In this document: positions 14,916-22,777 of the stretch, in pieces
Position numbering within the stretch: the first letter of the stretch is position 1
How the letters are laid out: each line of letters begins with the position of its first letter
NCBI GenBank assembly: GCA_900552225.1
Contig: URYX01000009.1
Location: 1 to 22,777 of the forward strand
Length of the DNA stretch: 22,777 bases
Direction of reading: 5' to 3'
Source: an uncultured Oscillospiraceae bacterium
Lineage (GTDB): Bacteria > Bacillota > Clostridia > Oscillospirales > Acutalibacteraceae
The notes under the pieces: generated by a model
Database searches by the model: none
The model's input: only the letters and a program-made list of their open reading frames with translations
Told to the model about the DNA's origin: nothing
Translations under genes and position numbers: made by a program

Positions 14916-16477
14916 AGCCGTACCGCTGTCTGCTGAACGAGGATATGGGCTGCATCGGCCTCGTATCGACGCCCGAGTGCCCCTCGGTGACCGAGCCGAT
15001 CGGTGCGGAGCACGTGCGGCGCTTTGTGCGGGATGCGGCGGGGACCGCGGTGGATGCCTTCCTCTGCTGCCCGACCGCGCTGCGGGCGCCGTTGTGGCGC
15101 TCCCGCGTGCGGCCGTTCTGGGATACGCCGGCGGCGCGGTTTACACTGCCGGAGTCGCCGGAGGAGTGGACACCGTCCGAGCGCGGCATGTATCGGCTGC
15201 GGGACTATATTCTGGCCGGCGGGGATCCGGTGCGCGAGACTTTTGACGAGGTCAGGGCCTGCGGCATGGATTTCTTCTTTTCGGTGCGCATGAACGACTG
15301 GCATTATCTGGAGCTGCTGACGCCGGACAACGCCGGGCGCTTTCCGACGATCGATTCCTTTTATAAGGCACATCCGGAGTATCGGATCGGGCAGGACAAC
15401 CCGCACAATCCGGTGGGCTGGGTGCTCAAGAACCGGCACCAGCAGGATTACTCCGTGCCGGCCGTGCGGGAGCACTATCTGGCACTGCTGCGGGAGCTGA
15501 TTGAGCAGTTTGACATCGACGGACTCGAGCTGGATTTCATGCGCTCCCCGAACTATTTCCCCGAGGACCGGCTGGAGGAGGGGACACGGCTGATGACCGA
15601 TTTCATCCGCCGTGTCCGCCGTATGCTCGATACCTACGGCGCCGCGCGCGGCAAGGAGCTGCCGCTGTGCCTGCATATGCCGCACCGCTTCGCCTACTGC
15701 GCGGCCATCGGCTTCGACCTGACGCTGCTCGCGCGGGAGGGCACGATCCAGATGGTCAACGTGACGTCGAGCTATTTTGAGAGCAGCGTCCTGGAAATTG
15801 AGGAGTTCCGGCGCCGGCTGCCCGGGGTACGCATTTACGGCGACCTGCAGGGCGTCATCAGCAACTGCCCCTGCGGCGGCGGAACGGCGGAGCGCCGCAC
15901 GACGCGGCAGATCTACGAGACGGATGCCCACGCCTTTTTAAAGCGCGGGGCGGACGGCGTGGCGCTGTTCAACTATCAGATGATGCGCCCGCTCGATCAG
16001 CCGGGCTGTACCACGGTGCCCCTGGAGCGGGATCTGGACCGGGGCCCGCTGATGCATCTGGCCGATCGGGAGTATCTCGAGCACTGCGAAAAGCACTATG
16101 TGCTCGCGGGCTACCGCGACCTGACATGGGACGATGCACTGCCGGCCCGCGGCTCCGCGGAGACGCTGCTGCGCATCGCGGAGGACCGGCCGCAGCAGCA
16201 TCCGCGGGCGCGGCTGCGAGTGGTATGCCGCACGGCCTGCGACGGGGTGCCGATGACGGTGACGCTGAACGGAACGGTGCTGACCGAGGAGGCGGATCGC
16301 GGTGAGCTGTATCCCGTCACGCTGCGGGACGGACTGTATCCGCCCGAGAACACCCGCAATTTTTCGGTGCCGACGGCTTTGCTGACGCAGGAGCTGCACC
16401 TTGCCGTAACCTGCGGCGGCGAGGCCGGGCGGGACGTGGAGATTTTCGGACTGGAGCTGGCGCTTTACAATACCTGA
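14912..16477 (+). CDS. Unassigned TIM-barrel glycosidase-like protein
   Basis: I do not recognise a defined family. The 521-residue protein looks like a (beta/alpha)8 enzyme. Early strands carry GMDFFFSVRMNDWH and a middle strand carries D-I-D-G-L-E-L-D-F-M-R with Glu206 and Asp208, a pattern seen in the GHL10/family-10-like glycosylhydrolase group. Later strands include LCLHMPHRF, IQMVNVTSSYF, VRIYGDLQG and DGVALFNYQMM. The last ~100 residues are beta-rich (VTLNGTVL..., PTALLTQELHLAV), probably an accessory domain. No signal peptide. It is translationally coupled to the DUF4091 gene by ATGA overlap. The context makes a cytoplasmic glycosidase for the same oligosaccharide likely, but activity is unproven. 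Confidence 0.6.
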   Translation: MKPYRCLLNEDMGCIGLVSTPECPSVTEPIGAEHVRRFVRDAAGTAVDAFLCCPTALRAPLWRSRVRPFWDTPAARFTLPESPEEWTPSERGMYRLRDYILAGGDPVRETFDEVRACGMDFFFSVRMNDWHYLELLTPDNAGRFPTIDSFYKAHPEYRIGQDNPHNPVGWVLKNRHQQDYSVPAVREHYLALLRELIEQFDIDGLELDFMRSPNYFPEDRLEEGTRLMTDFIRRVRRMLDTYGAARGKELPLCLHMPHRFAYCAAIGFDLTLLAREGTIQMVNVTSSYFESSVLEIEEFRRRLPGVRIYGDLQGVISNCPCGGGTAERRTTRQIYETDAHAFLKRGADGVALFNYQMMRPLDQPGCTTVPLERDLDRGPLMHLADREYLEHCEKHYVLAGYRDLTWDDALPARGSAETLLRIAEDRPQQHPRARLRVVCRTACDGVPMTVTLNGTVLTEEADRGELYPVTLRDGLYPPENTRNFSVPTALLTQELHLAVTCGGEAGRDVEIFGLELALYNT

Positions 16478-16511
16478 GCGGATTTCGGAACATTTTGAAG
16501 GAGGAAGGTCT

Positions 16512-18824
16512 ATGCAAAACCGTTATTTTCAAAACGAGGGACGCGAATATGTCCTGAAGGAGTACAGCCGGTGGGTGCGCCCGCTGCTCAACTACTCCTG
16601 GAATCCCTGCTTCCTGTCGGCCTTTAACCACGTGGCGACGGGACACGGGCTGTACTGCGACAAGACGACCATCACGGCCACGTACATCGACCCGCGCGGC
16701 CGCGTCAAGCTCATCAACGACGGCAACCGCTACTTCTATCTGTACGACGCGGACGACGGCACGGCGTGGAATGTGGCGGGCTACCCCATGAATACGCCGC
16801 TCGACGACTACACCTGCACCATGGGCCTCGGCTATGCGGTCTACGATGCGGTGCGCGACGGCATCCGCAGCGCGACACGGGTGTTCGTGGACCGGCAGGA
16901 TCCGTGCGAGATCTGGACGATCCGGCTGAAGAACGAGAGTGACCGGAAGCGCACGGTGCGGGTATTCCCGCTGCTCGAGTGGTCGCTCGAGGGCTATGTG
17001 CCGAAAAGCGACTATTTCAGCTATCTGTTTTCGCGCGCCGACGCCGAACATGCCATCGTGTATGCCCATAACACGGCGAGCGAGCGGCTGCACGACAGCT
17101 ACAACGGCTTTCTGGCCTCGAGCCGCCCGTTTACCGGCTTTGACACGAGCCTGCGGGCCTTTCTCGGAACCTACGGCAGCTTTGCCCGCCCGGAGGCGCT
17201 GGAGCACGGGCACTGCACGAATACGCTCGGCAGCTGCGAGCGGCTGTGCGCGGCAATGGAGCTGGAATTTACGCTCGAGCCGGGAGCCGAGGAGCGGGTG
17301 GACCTGCTGATCGGTGCGTTTGAGCACGAGGAGGAGGCGCAGGCGCTGTCCGGACGGCTGTTTGCGGCCGGGGCGATCGACGGCGAGTTTGAGCGTCTCC
17401 GCGAGGAAAAGGAGGAGCGGACGCAGGCGGTGCGTCTGCATACGCCCGACGAGCGGATCAACAACCTGTTCAACACCTGGACGAAGCAGCAGGTGGTGCT
17501 GTGTGCGCAGGTGGGCCGCGGTGCGACCCGCGGCTACCGCGACGCGCTGCAGGATGCGTGGGGCTATACGAGCTTCGATGCGGACGCGGCCCGCGACAAG
17601 ATCGTGGAGGCGCTGGAGCACCAGTACGCCGACGGCCATGCGCCGCGGGCGTGGATGCCGCTCGACGAGCGCCACTATTCCGACAGCCAGGTCTGGATTC
17701 CGATGGCGGTCAACGGCTACCTGAAGGAAACCGGGGATTTTGCGTTTCTGGACCGCGAGGTCGCGTTTTTGGATGGCAGCATGGGGACCGTGTGGGAGCA
17801 CGGCCGCCGTGCCATGGAATACCTGTACGCCGACCGCGGCGCCCACGGGCTGATTCTGGCCCACTGGGGCGACTGGAACGATTCGCTGACCGGCCTCGGC
17901 AAGGCGGGACGCGGCGAGACCGCGTGGACGGCCATCGCCATGTATTTCGCACTCGGTGAGATGCAGGAGATGGGACGGAAAACGGGCAAGCCGGAGGCGG
18001 ATATCGCGCGGATGGGCGAGATGGCCGCAGAGCTCCGCCGTATCGTCAACGACGTGGCCTGGGACGGAGAATGGTTCCTGGAGGGCTTCGACGACGAGGG
18101 CCGCGCCGTCGGCACGCATACCGAGGAGGAGGGCCGGATCTACCTGAACCCGCAGACGTGGGCGGTCATCAGCGGCATCGCAGATTCCGCGCGGCAGGAG
18201 CAGGTGATGCGGCAGGTGGACGAGCAGCTGGAGAGTCCCTATGGCTCGCTGACGCTGTCTCCGACCTATACGAAGCCGAACCTCTCCATCGGCCGGCTGA
18301 CCGAGTTTGTCCCGGGCATCTGGGAAAACGGTTGCCCGTACTGCCACGGCAGCGCCTTTAAGATCGTGGCGGACTGCCTGCTCGGCCGCGGCGACCGCGC
18401 CTATGCCACGCTGCAGAAGGTCATGCCGGATGCGCCGCACAATCCGACCGAGCATTCCGGCTGCGAGCCGTATGCCTTTACCAATATGTACCTGGGGCCG
18501 GATAACCCGCGCCCGGGCTTTGCGATGTTCAGCTGGATCAGCGGCACGGCGGGCTGGATGTTCCGCGCGGTGACCCAGAGCATGATCGGCTTCCAGCCGA
18601 CCTATGAGGGCTTCCGGATGAATCCGTGCCTGCCCTCCGCGTGGGACGGCTGCAGCTTTGAGCGGATGTTCCGCAAAAACCGCTACCGTGTGACGATCGA
18701 CAATACGGCCCATGTGCAGAGCGGCGTGAAGCGCCTGGAGCTGGACGGCCGGCCGGTGGAGGGCACCGAAATTTCCTACTGCGAGGACGGAAACACGCAT
18801 ACGATTCATGTGGTGATGGGGTGA
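16512..18824 (+). CDS. GH94-type glycoside phosphorylase-like protein
   Basis: Predicted cytoplasmic disaccharide/oligosaccharide phosphorylase (cellobiose/chitobiose/laminaribiose-phosphorylase type), which would split a beta-glycosidic bond with phosphate and save ATP. The 770 residues are a usual GH94 length: an N-terminal beta-sandwich (about 1-280), a helical linker, an (alpha/alpha)6 catalytic barrel (about 310-700) and a short beta C-terminus. Visible motifs are QDAWGY near 345, HWGDWNDSL (Asp454, Asp457; the region of the catalytic acid), and ENGCPYCHGSAF with His612, equivalent to the ENG..CH phosphate-site block. No signal peptide. ATG 16512 has AAGGAGGAAGG upstream; the kinase gene begins 4 bases after its stop. 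The motifs are close but not identical to characterised enzymes (GCPY in place of GGVY/GGIF), so specificity is open and a hydrolase role is not excluded. Confidence 0.78.
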   Translation: MQNRYFQNEGREYVLKEYSRWVRPLLNYSWNPCFLSAFNHVATGHGLYCDKTTITATYIDPRGRVKLINDGNRYFYLYDADDGTAWNVAGYPMNTPLDDYTCTMGLGYAVYDAVRDGIRSATRVFVDRQDPCEIWTIRLKNESDRKRTVRVFPLLEWSLEGYVPKSDYFSYLFSRADAEHAIVYAHNTASERLHDSYNGFLASSRPFTGFDTSLRAFLGTYGSFARPEALEHGHCTNTLGSCERLCAAMELEFTLEPGAEERVDLLIGAFEHEEEAQALSGRLFAAGAIDGEFERLREEKEERTQAVRLHTPDERINNLFNTWTKQQVVLCAQVGRGATRGYRDALQDAWGYTSFDADAARDKIVEALEHQYADGHAPRAWMPLDERHYSDSQVWIPMAVNGYLKETGDFAFLDREVAFLDGSMGTVWEHGRRAMEYLYADRGAHGLILAHWGDWNDSLTGLGKAGRGETAWTAIAMYFALGEMQEMGRKTGKPEADIARMGEMAAELRRIVNDVAWDGEWFLEGFDDEGRAVGTHTEEEGRIYLNPQTWAVISGIADSARQEQVMRQVDEQLESPYGSLTLSPTYTKPNLSIGRLTEFVPGIWENGCPYCHGSAFKIVADCLLGRGDRAYATLQKVMPDAPHNPTEHSGCEPYAFTNMYLGPDNPRPGFAMFSWISGTAGWMFRAVTQSMIGFQPTYEGFRMNPCLPSAWDGCSFERMFRKNRYRVTIDNTAHVQSGVKRLELDGRPVEGTEISYCEDGNTHTIHVVMG

Positions 18825-18828
18825 GAGC

Positions 18829-19686
18829 ATGAGTGCAAAGGTACTGGCCTACGGAGAGGTCCTGTTCGACGTGTTCGGAGACAAGGAGCAGATCGGCGGG
18901 GCTCCGTTCAACTTTGCGGCGCATATGGCGCTGCTCGGTGCGCAGACGGCGCTGAAAAGCGCCGTGGGCGCGGATGCGCGGGGCGAGCGGGTGCGCGATT
19001 ACCTGGCCCGCTACGGCGTGGAGGACCGCCTGCTCTCGACGGTGGCGTTCCCGACCGGTATCTGCCGCGTGACACTGGACGAGGCCAAGGTGCCGCAGTA
19101 CGAGCTGGTGCGGGATGCGGCGTGGGACAATATTCCCGAGACCGAGGCGGGAGGACCCTATGACCTGTTCTATTTCGGTTCGCTGTCGCAGCGCTCTCCC
19201 GTTTCGGCGCAGACGCTGAAGACCCTGCTCGGCCGGGTGCAGGCGGCGCACTGCCTGTTCGACTGCAACGTGCGGCTGCCGTTTGCGGGGGAGGAGGCGC
19301 TGCGGCTCGGACTGGAGCACTGCACGGTGTGCAAGGTGAGCCGCGAGGAGGCGCCGATGCTGCACCGGTTCGGACTGTGCGGCCCCTACGACGATGCGGA
19401 ACGCGCGGCCTGGTGCGCGGCGCTGGCCGAGCGGTACGGGCTGCAGCTCGTGCTGCTGACGCTGGACCGCGACGGAGCGGCGGTGTACGAGGCCGCGTCG
19501 GGAACGCTGACGGAGCGTCCCGCCCGTAAGGTGCCGGTGGTATCGACGGTGGGTGCCGGCGACTCGTTTGCGGCGGCGTTTATGACCGCCTTTCTGGCGG
19601 GACGGCCGCTCGGGGAGGCCCTCGACGCGGCGCAGGAGCTGGCCTCCCGTATCATTCAGATTCCGGGGGCACTGCCCGAGCGCTGA
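18829..19686 (+). CDS. PfkB-family sugar kinase (fructokinase-like)
   Basis: Ribokinase/PfkB-fold kinase that would phosphorylate a released monosaccharide with ATP, feeding it to central metabolism. It has 285 residues; the N-terminal G-E-V-L-F-D and I-G-G-A-P-F-N-F-A motifs bind sugar, and the anion-hole/base motif S-T-V-G-A-G-D-S-F carries catalytic Asp245. The overall pattern resembles bacterial fructokinases (ScrK-like), but PfkB substrates are hard to call. RBS-like GGTGAG precedes ATG 18829, only 4 bases after the phosphorylase stop. A kinase beside a phosphorylase fits a route giving one sugar-1-phosphate and one free sugar that then needs phosphorylation. It is the last gene of the operon. 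Confidence 0.85.
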   Translation: MSAKVLAYGEVLFDVFGDKEQIGGAPFNFAAHMALLGAQTALKSAVGADARGERVRDYLARYGVEDRLLSTVAFPTGICRVTLDEAKVPQYELVRDAAWDNIPETEAGGPYDLFYFGSLSQRSPVSAQTLKTLLGRVQAAHCLFDCNVRLPFAGEEALRLGLEHCTVCKVSREEAPMLHRFGLCGPYDDAERAAWCAALAERYGLQLVLLTLDRDGAAVYEAASGTLTERPARKVPVVSTVGAGDSFAAAFMTAFLAGRPLGEALDAAQELASRIIQIPGALPER

Positions 19687-19715
19687 GACACACCGCCTTT
19701 TGGACAGTATGAGAA

Positions 19716-19754
19716 AGCCGCCGCAGCCGGGGACTCGGCTGCGGCGGCTCATTT
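19716..19754 (+). terminator. Intrinsic terminator after the kinase gene
   Basis: A perfect 14-bp GC-rich stem (19716-19729 with 19736-19749) has a 6-base loop and is followed by CATTTTCTG. The T-run is short, but stem strength and position support termination. Confidence 0.75.
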
Positions 19755-19790
19755 TCTGCCCTTTGCTGCGGCTGCGGCGGTCGCAGATGA

Positions 19791-19833
19791 CGCAAAATAT
19801 TGCGATTTTGCGGAGTTTCTCGGCAATTTTGCG
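19791..19833 (+). promoter_or_regulatory. Operator-like cluster of CGCAA/TTGCG half-sites upstream of GH78
   Basis: CGCAAAAT (19791-19798) pairs as an inverted repeat with ATTTTGCG (19805-19812), and CGCAA (19791-19795) also pairs with TTGCG (19800-19804). A further TTTTGCG lies at 19827-19833. The cluster ends 18 bases before the -35 box, a usual place for an activator site. Confidence 0.5.
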
Positions 19834-19850
19834 AAACCCTGCGGTGCGGA

Positions 19851-19879
19851 TTGACAATCGGGCGGGAAAGCGCTATGAT
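19851..19879 (+). promoter_or_regulatory. Sigma-70-type promoter of the GH78 gene
   Basis: A consensus TTGACA (19851-19856), 17-base spacer, and TATGAT (19874-19879). The start site would be near 19886, leaving a leader of about 54 bases. It is the best promoter in the window. Confidence 0.88.
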
Positions 19880-19889
19880 GCAGACAAAG

Positions 19890-19914
19890 GGACGGCCCTT
19901 TTAAGCGGCCGTCC
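19890..19914 (+). promoter_or_regulatory. Stem-loop in GH78 leader
   Basis: GGACGGCC (19890-19897) and GGCCGTCC (19907-19914) form a perfect 8-bp stem with a 9-base loop, starting about 5 bases into the predicted transcript. It may be an operator overlapping the start site or a 5' mRNA-stabilising hairpin. No T-run follows, so it is not a terminator. Confidence 0.5.
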
Positions 19915-19939
19915 GAAGCGAAAAGCGAGAGGTGTTGTT

Positions 19940-22192
19940 ATGGCTTTTTCCGATGCGTTTATCCGGGCCACGGAGGAATACACCACGTTGGAGCGCCCGA
20001 TCCCCGCACCCTATCTGCGGCGCAGCTTTACGGCTGCGGCGGGAAAGGCGTCGCTGCGGGTGGCCGCCTGCGGCTTTTACGAGCTGTATGTCAACGGGGA
20101 GCGCTGCACCAAGGGGCGGCTGGCGCCCTATATCAGCAACCCGGACGAGCTGGTCTATTACGATACCTATGAGCTGACGCTGCGCGCGGGAGAAAACGTG
20201 ATCGGCCTGTGGCTCGGCAACGGCTTTCAGAACAACCCCGGCGGCTATATCTGGGATTTCGATAAGGCGGTATTCCGCGGTGCGCCGTGCGTCGCGGCGG
20301 AGCTGATGTATACGGCGGAGGACGGCACGGAGCACACGCTGCTCAGCGACACCTCCTTCCGCACAGCTCCCTCGCCGCTGCTGTTTGACGACTACCGCTT
20401 CGGGGAGCGCTACGATGCGCGCCTGGAGCTGCCCGGCTGGAGCTGCCCCGGCTTTGACGACAGCAGCTGGCGCGCGGCCCTTCCCGCGCCGCGGCCGCGC
20501 GGAGCGCTGCGCCGGTGCGCCGCGGAGCCGATCCGGGAGGCGGAGGAGCGTGCCCCGGTGCGCATCTGGCCGGAGGACGACGGATTTATCTACGATTTCG
20601 GAGTGTCGGATGCGGGCGTCTGCCGCCTGACGCTGCGCGGCACCCCCGGACAGACGGTCTCCTTCCAGCATGCCGATGCCCTGAAGGACGGACGGTTCTA
20701 TCTCGACAACAACTGGTTTGTACGTGAGCCGGAGCGCTGGGAGCGCGACCGGCAGCTGGTGCATAAGGATACCTATATCTGCCGCGGGGAGGGGACGGAG
20801 CAGTATACCCCGTGCTTTACCTACCACGGCTTCCGCTATGTCAAGGTGACCGGCATCACGGCGGAGCAGGCGGTGCCGGAGCTGCTGACCTGCGTCACGC
20901 TGCATTCGGCCCTGCGCTCGCGCGGCGGCTTCTCCTGCTCCGATGAGACGGCCAATCGCCTGCAGGAGATGGTGCGCCGCAGCGACCTCTCCAACTTCCA
21001 CTATTTTCCGACCGACTGTCCGCAGCGCGAAAAGAACGGCTGGACGGCGGATGCGGCCCTCTCCTCCGAGCAGGTGCTGCTCAATTTCGCGGCGGAAAAC
21101 AGCTACCGGGAGTGGATGCGCAGCATCTGCCTGGCGCAGAACGCCGACGGAGCCCTGCCCGGCATTGTGCCGACCGGAGGCTGGGGCTTTCACTGGGGCA
21201 ACGGCCCCGCATGGGACTCCGTGCTGGCCTATCTGCCGTATTATGTCTATATATACCGGGGGGAAACGGAGATGATCCGGGAATCCTCCCGCGCGTTTAT
21301 GGCGTACCTGCATTATCTGACCACCCGCACGGACGAAAACGGCCTGATGCATATCGGTCTCGGGGACTGGTGCCATGTGGGACGGGAGGCAAGCGCCTTT
21401 AAGGCCCCGCTCGTGGTCACGGATACGATTCTGTCCATGGACATCGCCCGCAAGATGGCGGTGATGCTCGGGGCTATCGGTCTGACGGCCCAGCAGGCCT
21501 TTGCCCAAGCACTGGCCGACGGCTTCCGCGCGGCGTTTCGCCGCCGCTGCATCGATTTCGGCACCATGACCGTGGCGGGCAACTGCCAGACCTGTCAGGC
21601 CATGGCCCTCCACTACGGCCTCTTTACCGAGGGGGAGGCTCCGGCCGCATTTGAGCAGCTGCTGCGGATGGTGCACGAGGCGGATGACCATATGGATGTC
21701 GGCGTGCTCGGCGGGCGGGTGCTGTTCCGGGTGCTGTCCGATTTCGGGCAGAGCGACCTGGCCTTTACCCTGATCACGCGCCCGGATTTCCCGTCCTACG
21801 GCAACTGGGTGGCGCGGGGCGCGACCACGATGTGGGAGGACTTCTTCCCGGATAGAGTCAGCTCGATGAACCACCACTTCTGGGGCGACATCAGTGCCTG
21901 GTTCCTCCGCTATCCGGCGGGCATCCGCGTGAACCCGCAGGGCGACAATGTGCATACGGCGGAGATCAGCCCGACGTTTCTCCTGGCACTGGACCGGGCC
22001 GAGGGATTCCACGAGATGCCGGACGGAATCCTCCGCTCCGCATGGAGGCGGGACGGCCGGGAGATTTTGCTGACGCTGGAGATTCCGGACGGGGTGCGGG
22101 CGACGCTGCGGCTGAGGCCCGGCTATACGCTCGAGGACGGCACCGCCTTTGCGGAGGCTCATTCGGGCACCTATCGCATTGTCAGTCGCTGA
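19940..22192 (+). CDS. GH78 alpha-L-rhamnosidase, cytoplasmic
   Basis: Inverting alpha-L-rhamnosidase that removes rhamnose from imported oligosaccharides or glycosides. It has 750 residues from ATG 19940 (GAGAGGTG about 6 bases upstream); a longer in-frame version from 19700 would run through a terminator and the promoter. The order matches the family: N-terminal lectin-like beta domain (SLRVAACGFYELYVNGERC...GLWLGNGF), a second beta domain with the concanavalin-like block (IYDFG..DAGVCRLTLRG), the (alpha/alpha)6 catalytic barrel and a C-terminal beta domain. D-C-P-Q-R-E-K-N-G-W contains the expected acid Glu364, and T-T-M-W-E-D holds the expected base Glu633. GWGFHWGNGPAWDS is also typical. 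No signal peptide. It has its own promoter and probably separate control from the preceding operon. No rhamnose catabolic genes are in the window. Confidence 0.92.
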   Translation: MAFSDAFIRATEEYTTLERPIPAPYLRRSFTAAAGKASLRVAACGFYELYVNGERCTKGRLAPYISNPDELVYYDTYELTLRAGENVIGLWLGNGFQNNPGGYIWDFDKAVFRGAPCVAAELMYTAEDGTEHTLLSDTSFRTAPSPLLFDDYRFGERYDARLELPGWSCPGFDDSSWRAALPAPRPRGALRRCAAEPIREAEERAPVRIWPEDDGFIYDFGVSDAGVCRLTLRGTPGQTVSFQHADALKDGRFYLDNNWFVREPERWERDRQLVHKDTYICRGEGTEQYTPCFTYHGFRYVKVTGITAEQAVPELLTCVTLHSALRSRGGFSCSDETANRLQEMVRRSDLSNFHYFPTDCPQREKNGWTADAALSSEQVLLNFAAENSYREWMRSICLAQNADGALPGIVPTGGWGFHWGNGPAWDSVLAYLPYYVYIYRGETEMIRESSRAFMAYLHYLTTRTDENGLMHIGLGDWCHVGREASAFKAPLVVTDTILSMDIARKMAVMLGAIGLTAQQAFAQALADGFRAAFRRRCIDFGTMTVAGNCQTCQAMALHYGLFTEGEAPAAFEQLLRMVHEADDHMDVGVLGGRVLFRVLSDFGQSDLAFTLITRPDFPSYGNWVARGATTMWEDFFPDRVSSMNHHFWGDISAWFLRYPAGIRVNPQGDNVHTAEISPTFLLALDRAEGFHEMPDGILRSAWRRDGREILLTLEIPDGVRATLRLRPGYTLEDGTAFAEAHSGTYRIVSR

Positions 22193-22219
22193 AAAGGCCG
22201 CCCCAAGCAGGCTATAGTC

Positions 22220-22266
22220 AAAACAAACAGCACCTCACACCGCAGGCATGCAGTGTGAGGTGCTGT
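22220..22266 (-). terminator. Terminator for the minus-strand regulator
   Basis: A 14-bp perfect stem (22227-22240 with 22253-22266) has a 12-base loop. Read on the minus strand it is followed by TTTGTTTTG, a usable U-rich tail. On the plus strand no T-run follows, so it serves mainly the convergent TetR gene. Confidence 0.75.
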
Positions 22267-22297
22267 TCCGGCTCTCGGTGAGCCGCGGCCGGAGATA

Positions 22298-22777
22298 TCA
22301 GCCCTTCGGCAGCATCTCCGGCGTCAGTACAAATTCGTATTTCATGGCCAGTGCCGTAAACAGCGACTGCATCAGGGTATTGGCCAGCGCAACCATGTCA
22401 ATGCTCTGCACATGGGCGAGGATAGCCTCCTGCCGGTCGGCGGGGACGCGGTAGGCCCCCAGCAGCATGGTCAGGAAGCAGGAGAGCTTTTTCTGCAGCG
22501 TGAATTCTCCGCTGCAGGGATGCGCCATGTAGGAGCGCATGATGCCCTCGGCCCCGATCTCCAGCTCATAGAAATCCTGCTCTGTCGCCTGCGGAAGGCA
22601 GGAACGGAAGATACGGCAGATTTCCTCGGTGGTTCTATAGTGGATATATTCGGCCACGCGCGGCTGCGTATAGGCCTCCACATAGATTTCCCGCAGGTTT
22701 TCGTTGAGCTCCGTCAGGGTAATCTGCAGGGAGGTCTCCACGGCGTACAGCAAAATCGGGTCCTCCTCGCCGGAGCC
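22298..22777 (-). CDS. TetR/AcrR-family regulator, C-terminal part (5' truncated)
   Basis: Probable transcription factor running leftward from the right window edge. The frame is open to the last base (reading GSGEEDPILLYAVE...), so the DNA-binding helix-turn-helix lies outside. The visible ~159 residues are helical, with LLYAVETSLQITLTELNENLREIYVEAYTQP typical of a TetR ligand-binding domain, followed by helices for dimerisation and a short tail LTPEMLPKG. A TTG codon at 22751-22753 is not a credible start. It converges with the GH78 gene and ends about 30 bases before a terminator. It could control this locus or be unrelated; no operator link can be shown. Confidence 0.7.
   Translation of the reverse strand, partial: GSGEEDPILLYAVETSLQITLTELNENLREIYVEAYTQPRVAEYIHYRTTEEICRIFRSCLPQATEQDFYELEIGAEGIMRSYMAHPCSGEFTLQKKLSCFLTMLLGAYRVPADRQEAILAHVQSIDMVALANTLMQSLFTALAMKYEFVLTPEMLPKG

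Noticed and set aside
19700..19939. N-terminal extension of the GH78 protein to 830 residues
   Set aside because: The extra frame crosses a terminator hairpin and the TTGACA/TATGAT promoter and has no RBS; ATG 19940 fits the family start.
1..22777. Mobile elements, CRISPR arrays, tRNA or rRNA genes
   Set aside because: I saw no transposase, integrase, regularly spaced repeats or RNA gene signatures; the repeats present are intragenic or between paralogues.

Overview
This is a GC-rich carbohydrate-degradation locus, most likely from an anaerobic member of the Clostridia (Firmicutes), for example a gut or rumen Oscillospirales-type bacterium. The evidence is strong AAGGAG-type ribosome binding sites, lipobox signal peptides followed by Ser/Thr/Gly-rich linkers, Thr-rich surface proteins with a C-terminal membrane segment, a family-1 ABC sugar-binding lipoprotein, and no SusC/SusD genes. 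The taxonomic call is inference; no rRNA or marker gene is present.

Layout. (A) Positions 1-11909, plus strand, form one dense cluster whose products are almost all exported. It holds the 3' part of an ABC sugar-binding lipoprotein, two membrane-anchored surface proteins built from CBM-like beta-sandwich modules (one with three modules), two SGNH/sialate-O-acetylesterase-family lipoproteins, three tandem paralogous beta-propeller glycosidase-like proteins (two lipoproteins, one cytoplasmic) and a GH16 lipoprotein. It ends in a very strong intrinsic terminator (11930-11995). (B) A sigma-70-type promoter (TTGACT-17-TATAGT, 12037-12065) opens a second operon of leaderless, cytoplasmic enzymes: a right-handed beta-helix protein, a DUF4091/GH123-like protein, an unassigned TIM-barrel glycosidase-like protein, a GH94-type phosphorylase-like protein and a PfkB sugar kinase. 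It ends in a terminator at 19716-19754. (C) A third unit has an excellent promoter (TTGACA-17-TATGAT), an upstream cluster of CGCAA/TTGCG half-sites and a leader stem-loop. It encodes a cytoplasmic GH78 alpha-L-rhamnosidase. (D) A convergent minus-strand TetR-type regulator is cut by the right edge.

Working model (inference): the surface proteins hold a glycan at the cell. The lipoprotein GH16, propeller enzymes and esterases trim and de-esterify it outside. The ABC importer, whose permeases would lie left of the window, brings in oligosaccharides. The cytoplasmic propeller enzyme, GH78, DUF4091, beta-helix and TIM-barrel proteins finish them, with phosphorolysis (GH94) and sugar phosphorylation (PfkB) at the end. 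The glycan probably contains rhamnose and O-acyl groups, but its identity cannot be read from the sequence.

Two genes in cluster A (surface protein at 1406 and esterase at 2370) each have their well-placed RBS and signal peptide one base out of frame with the body. In both cases the sequence looks short by one base in a homopolymer, which means sequencing error or real frameshifts.
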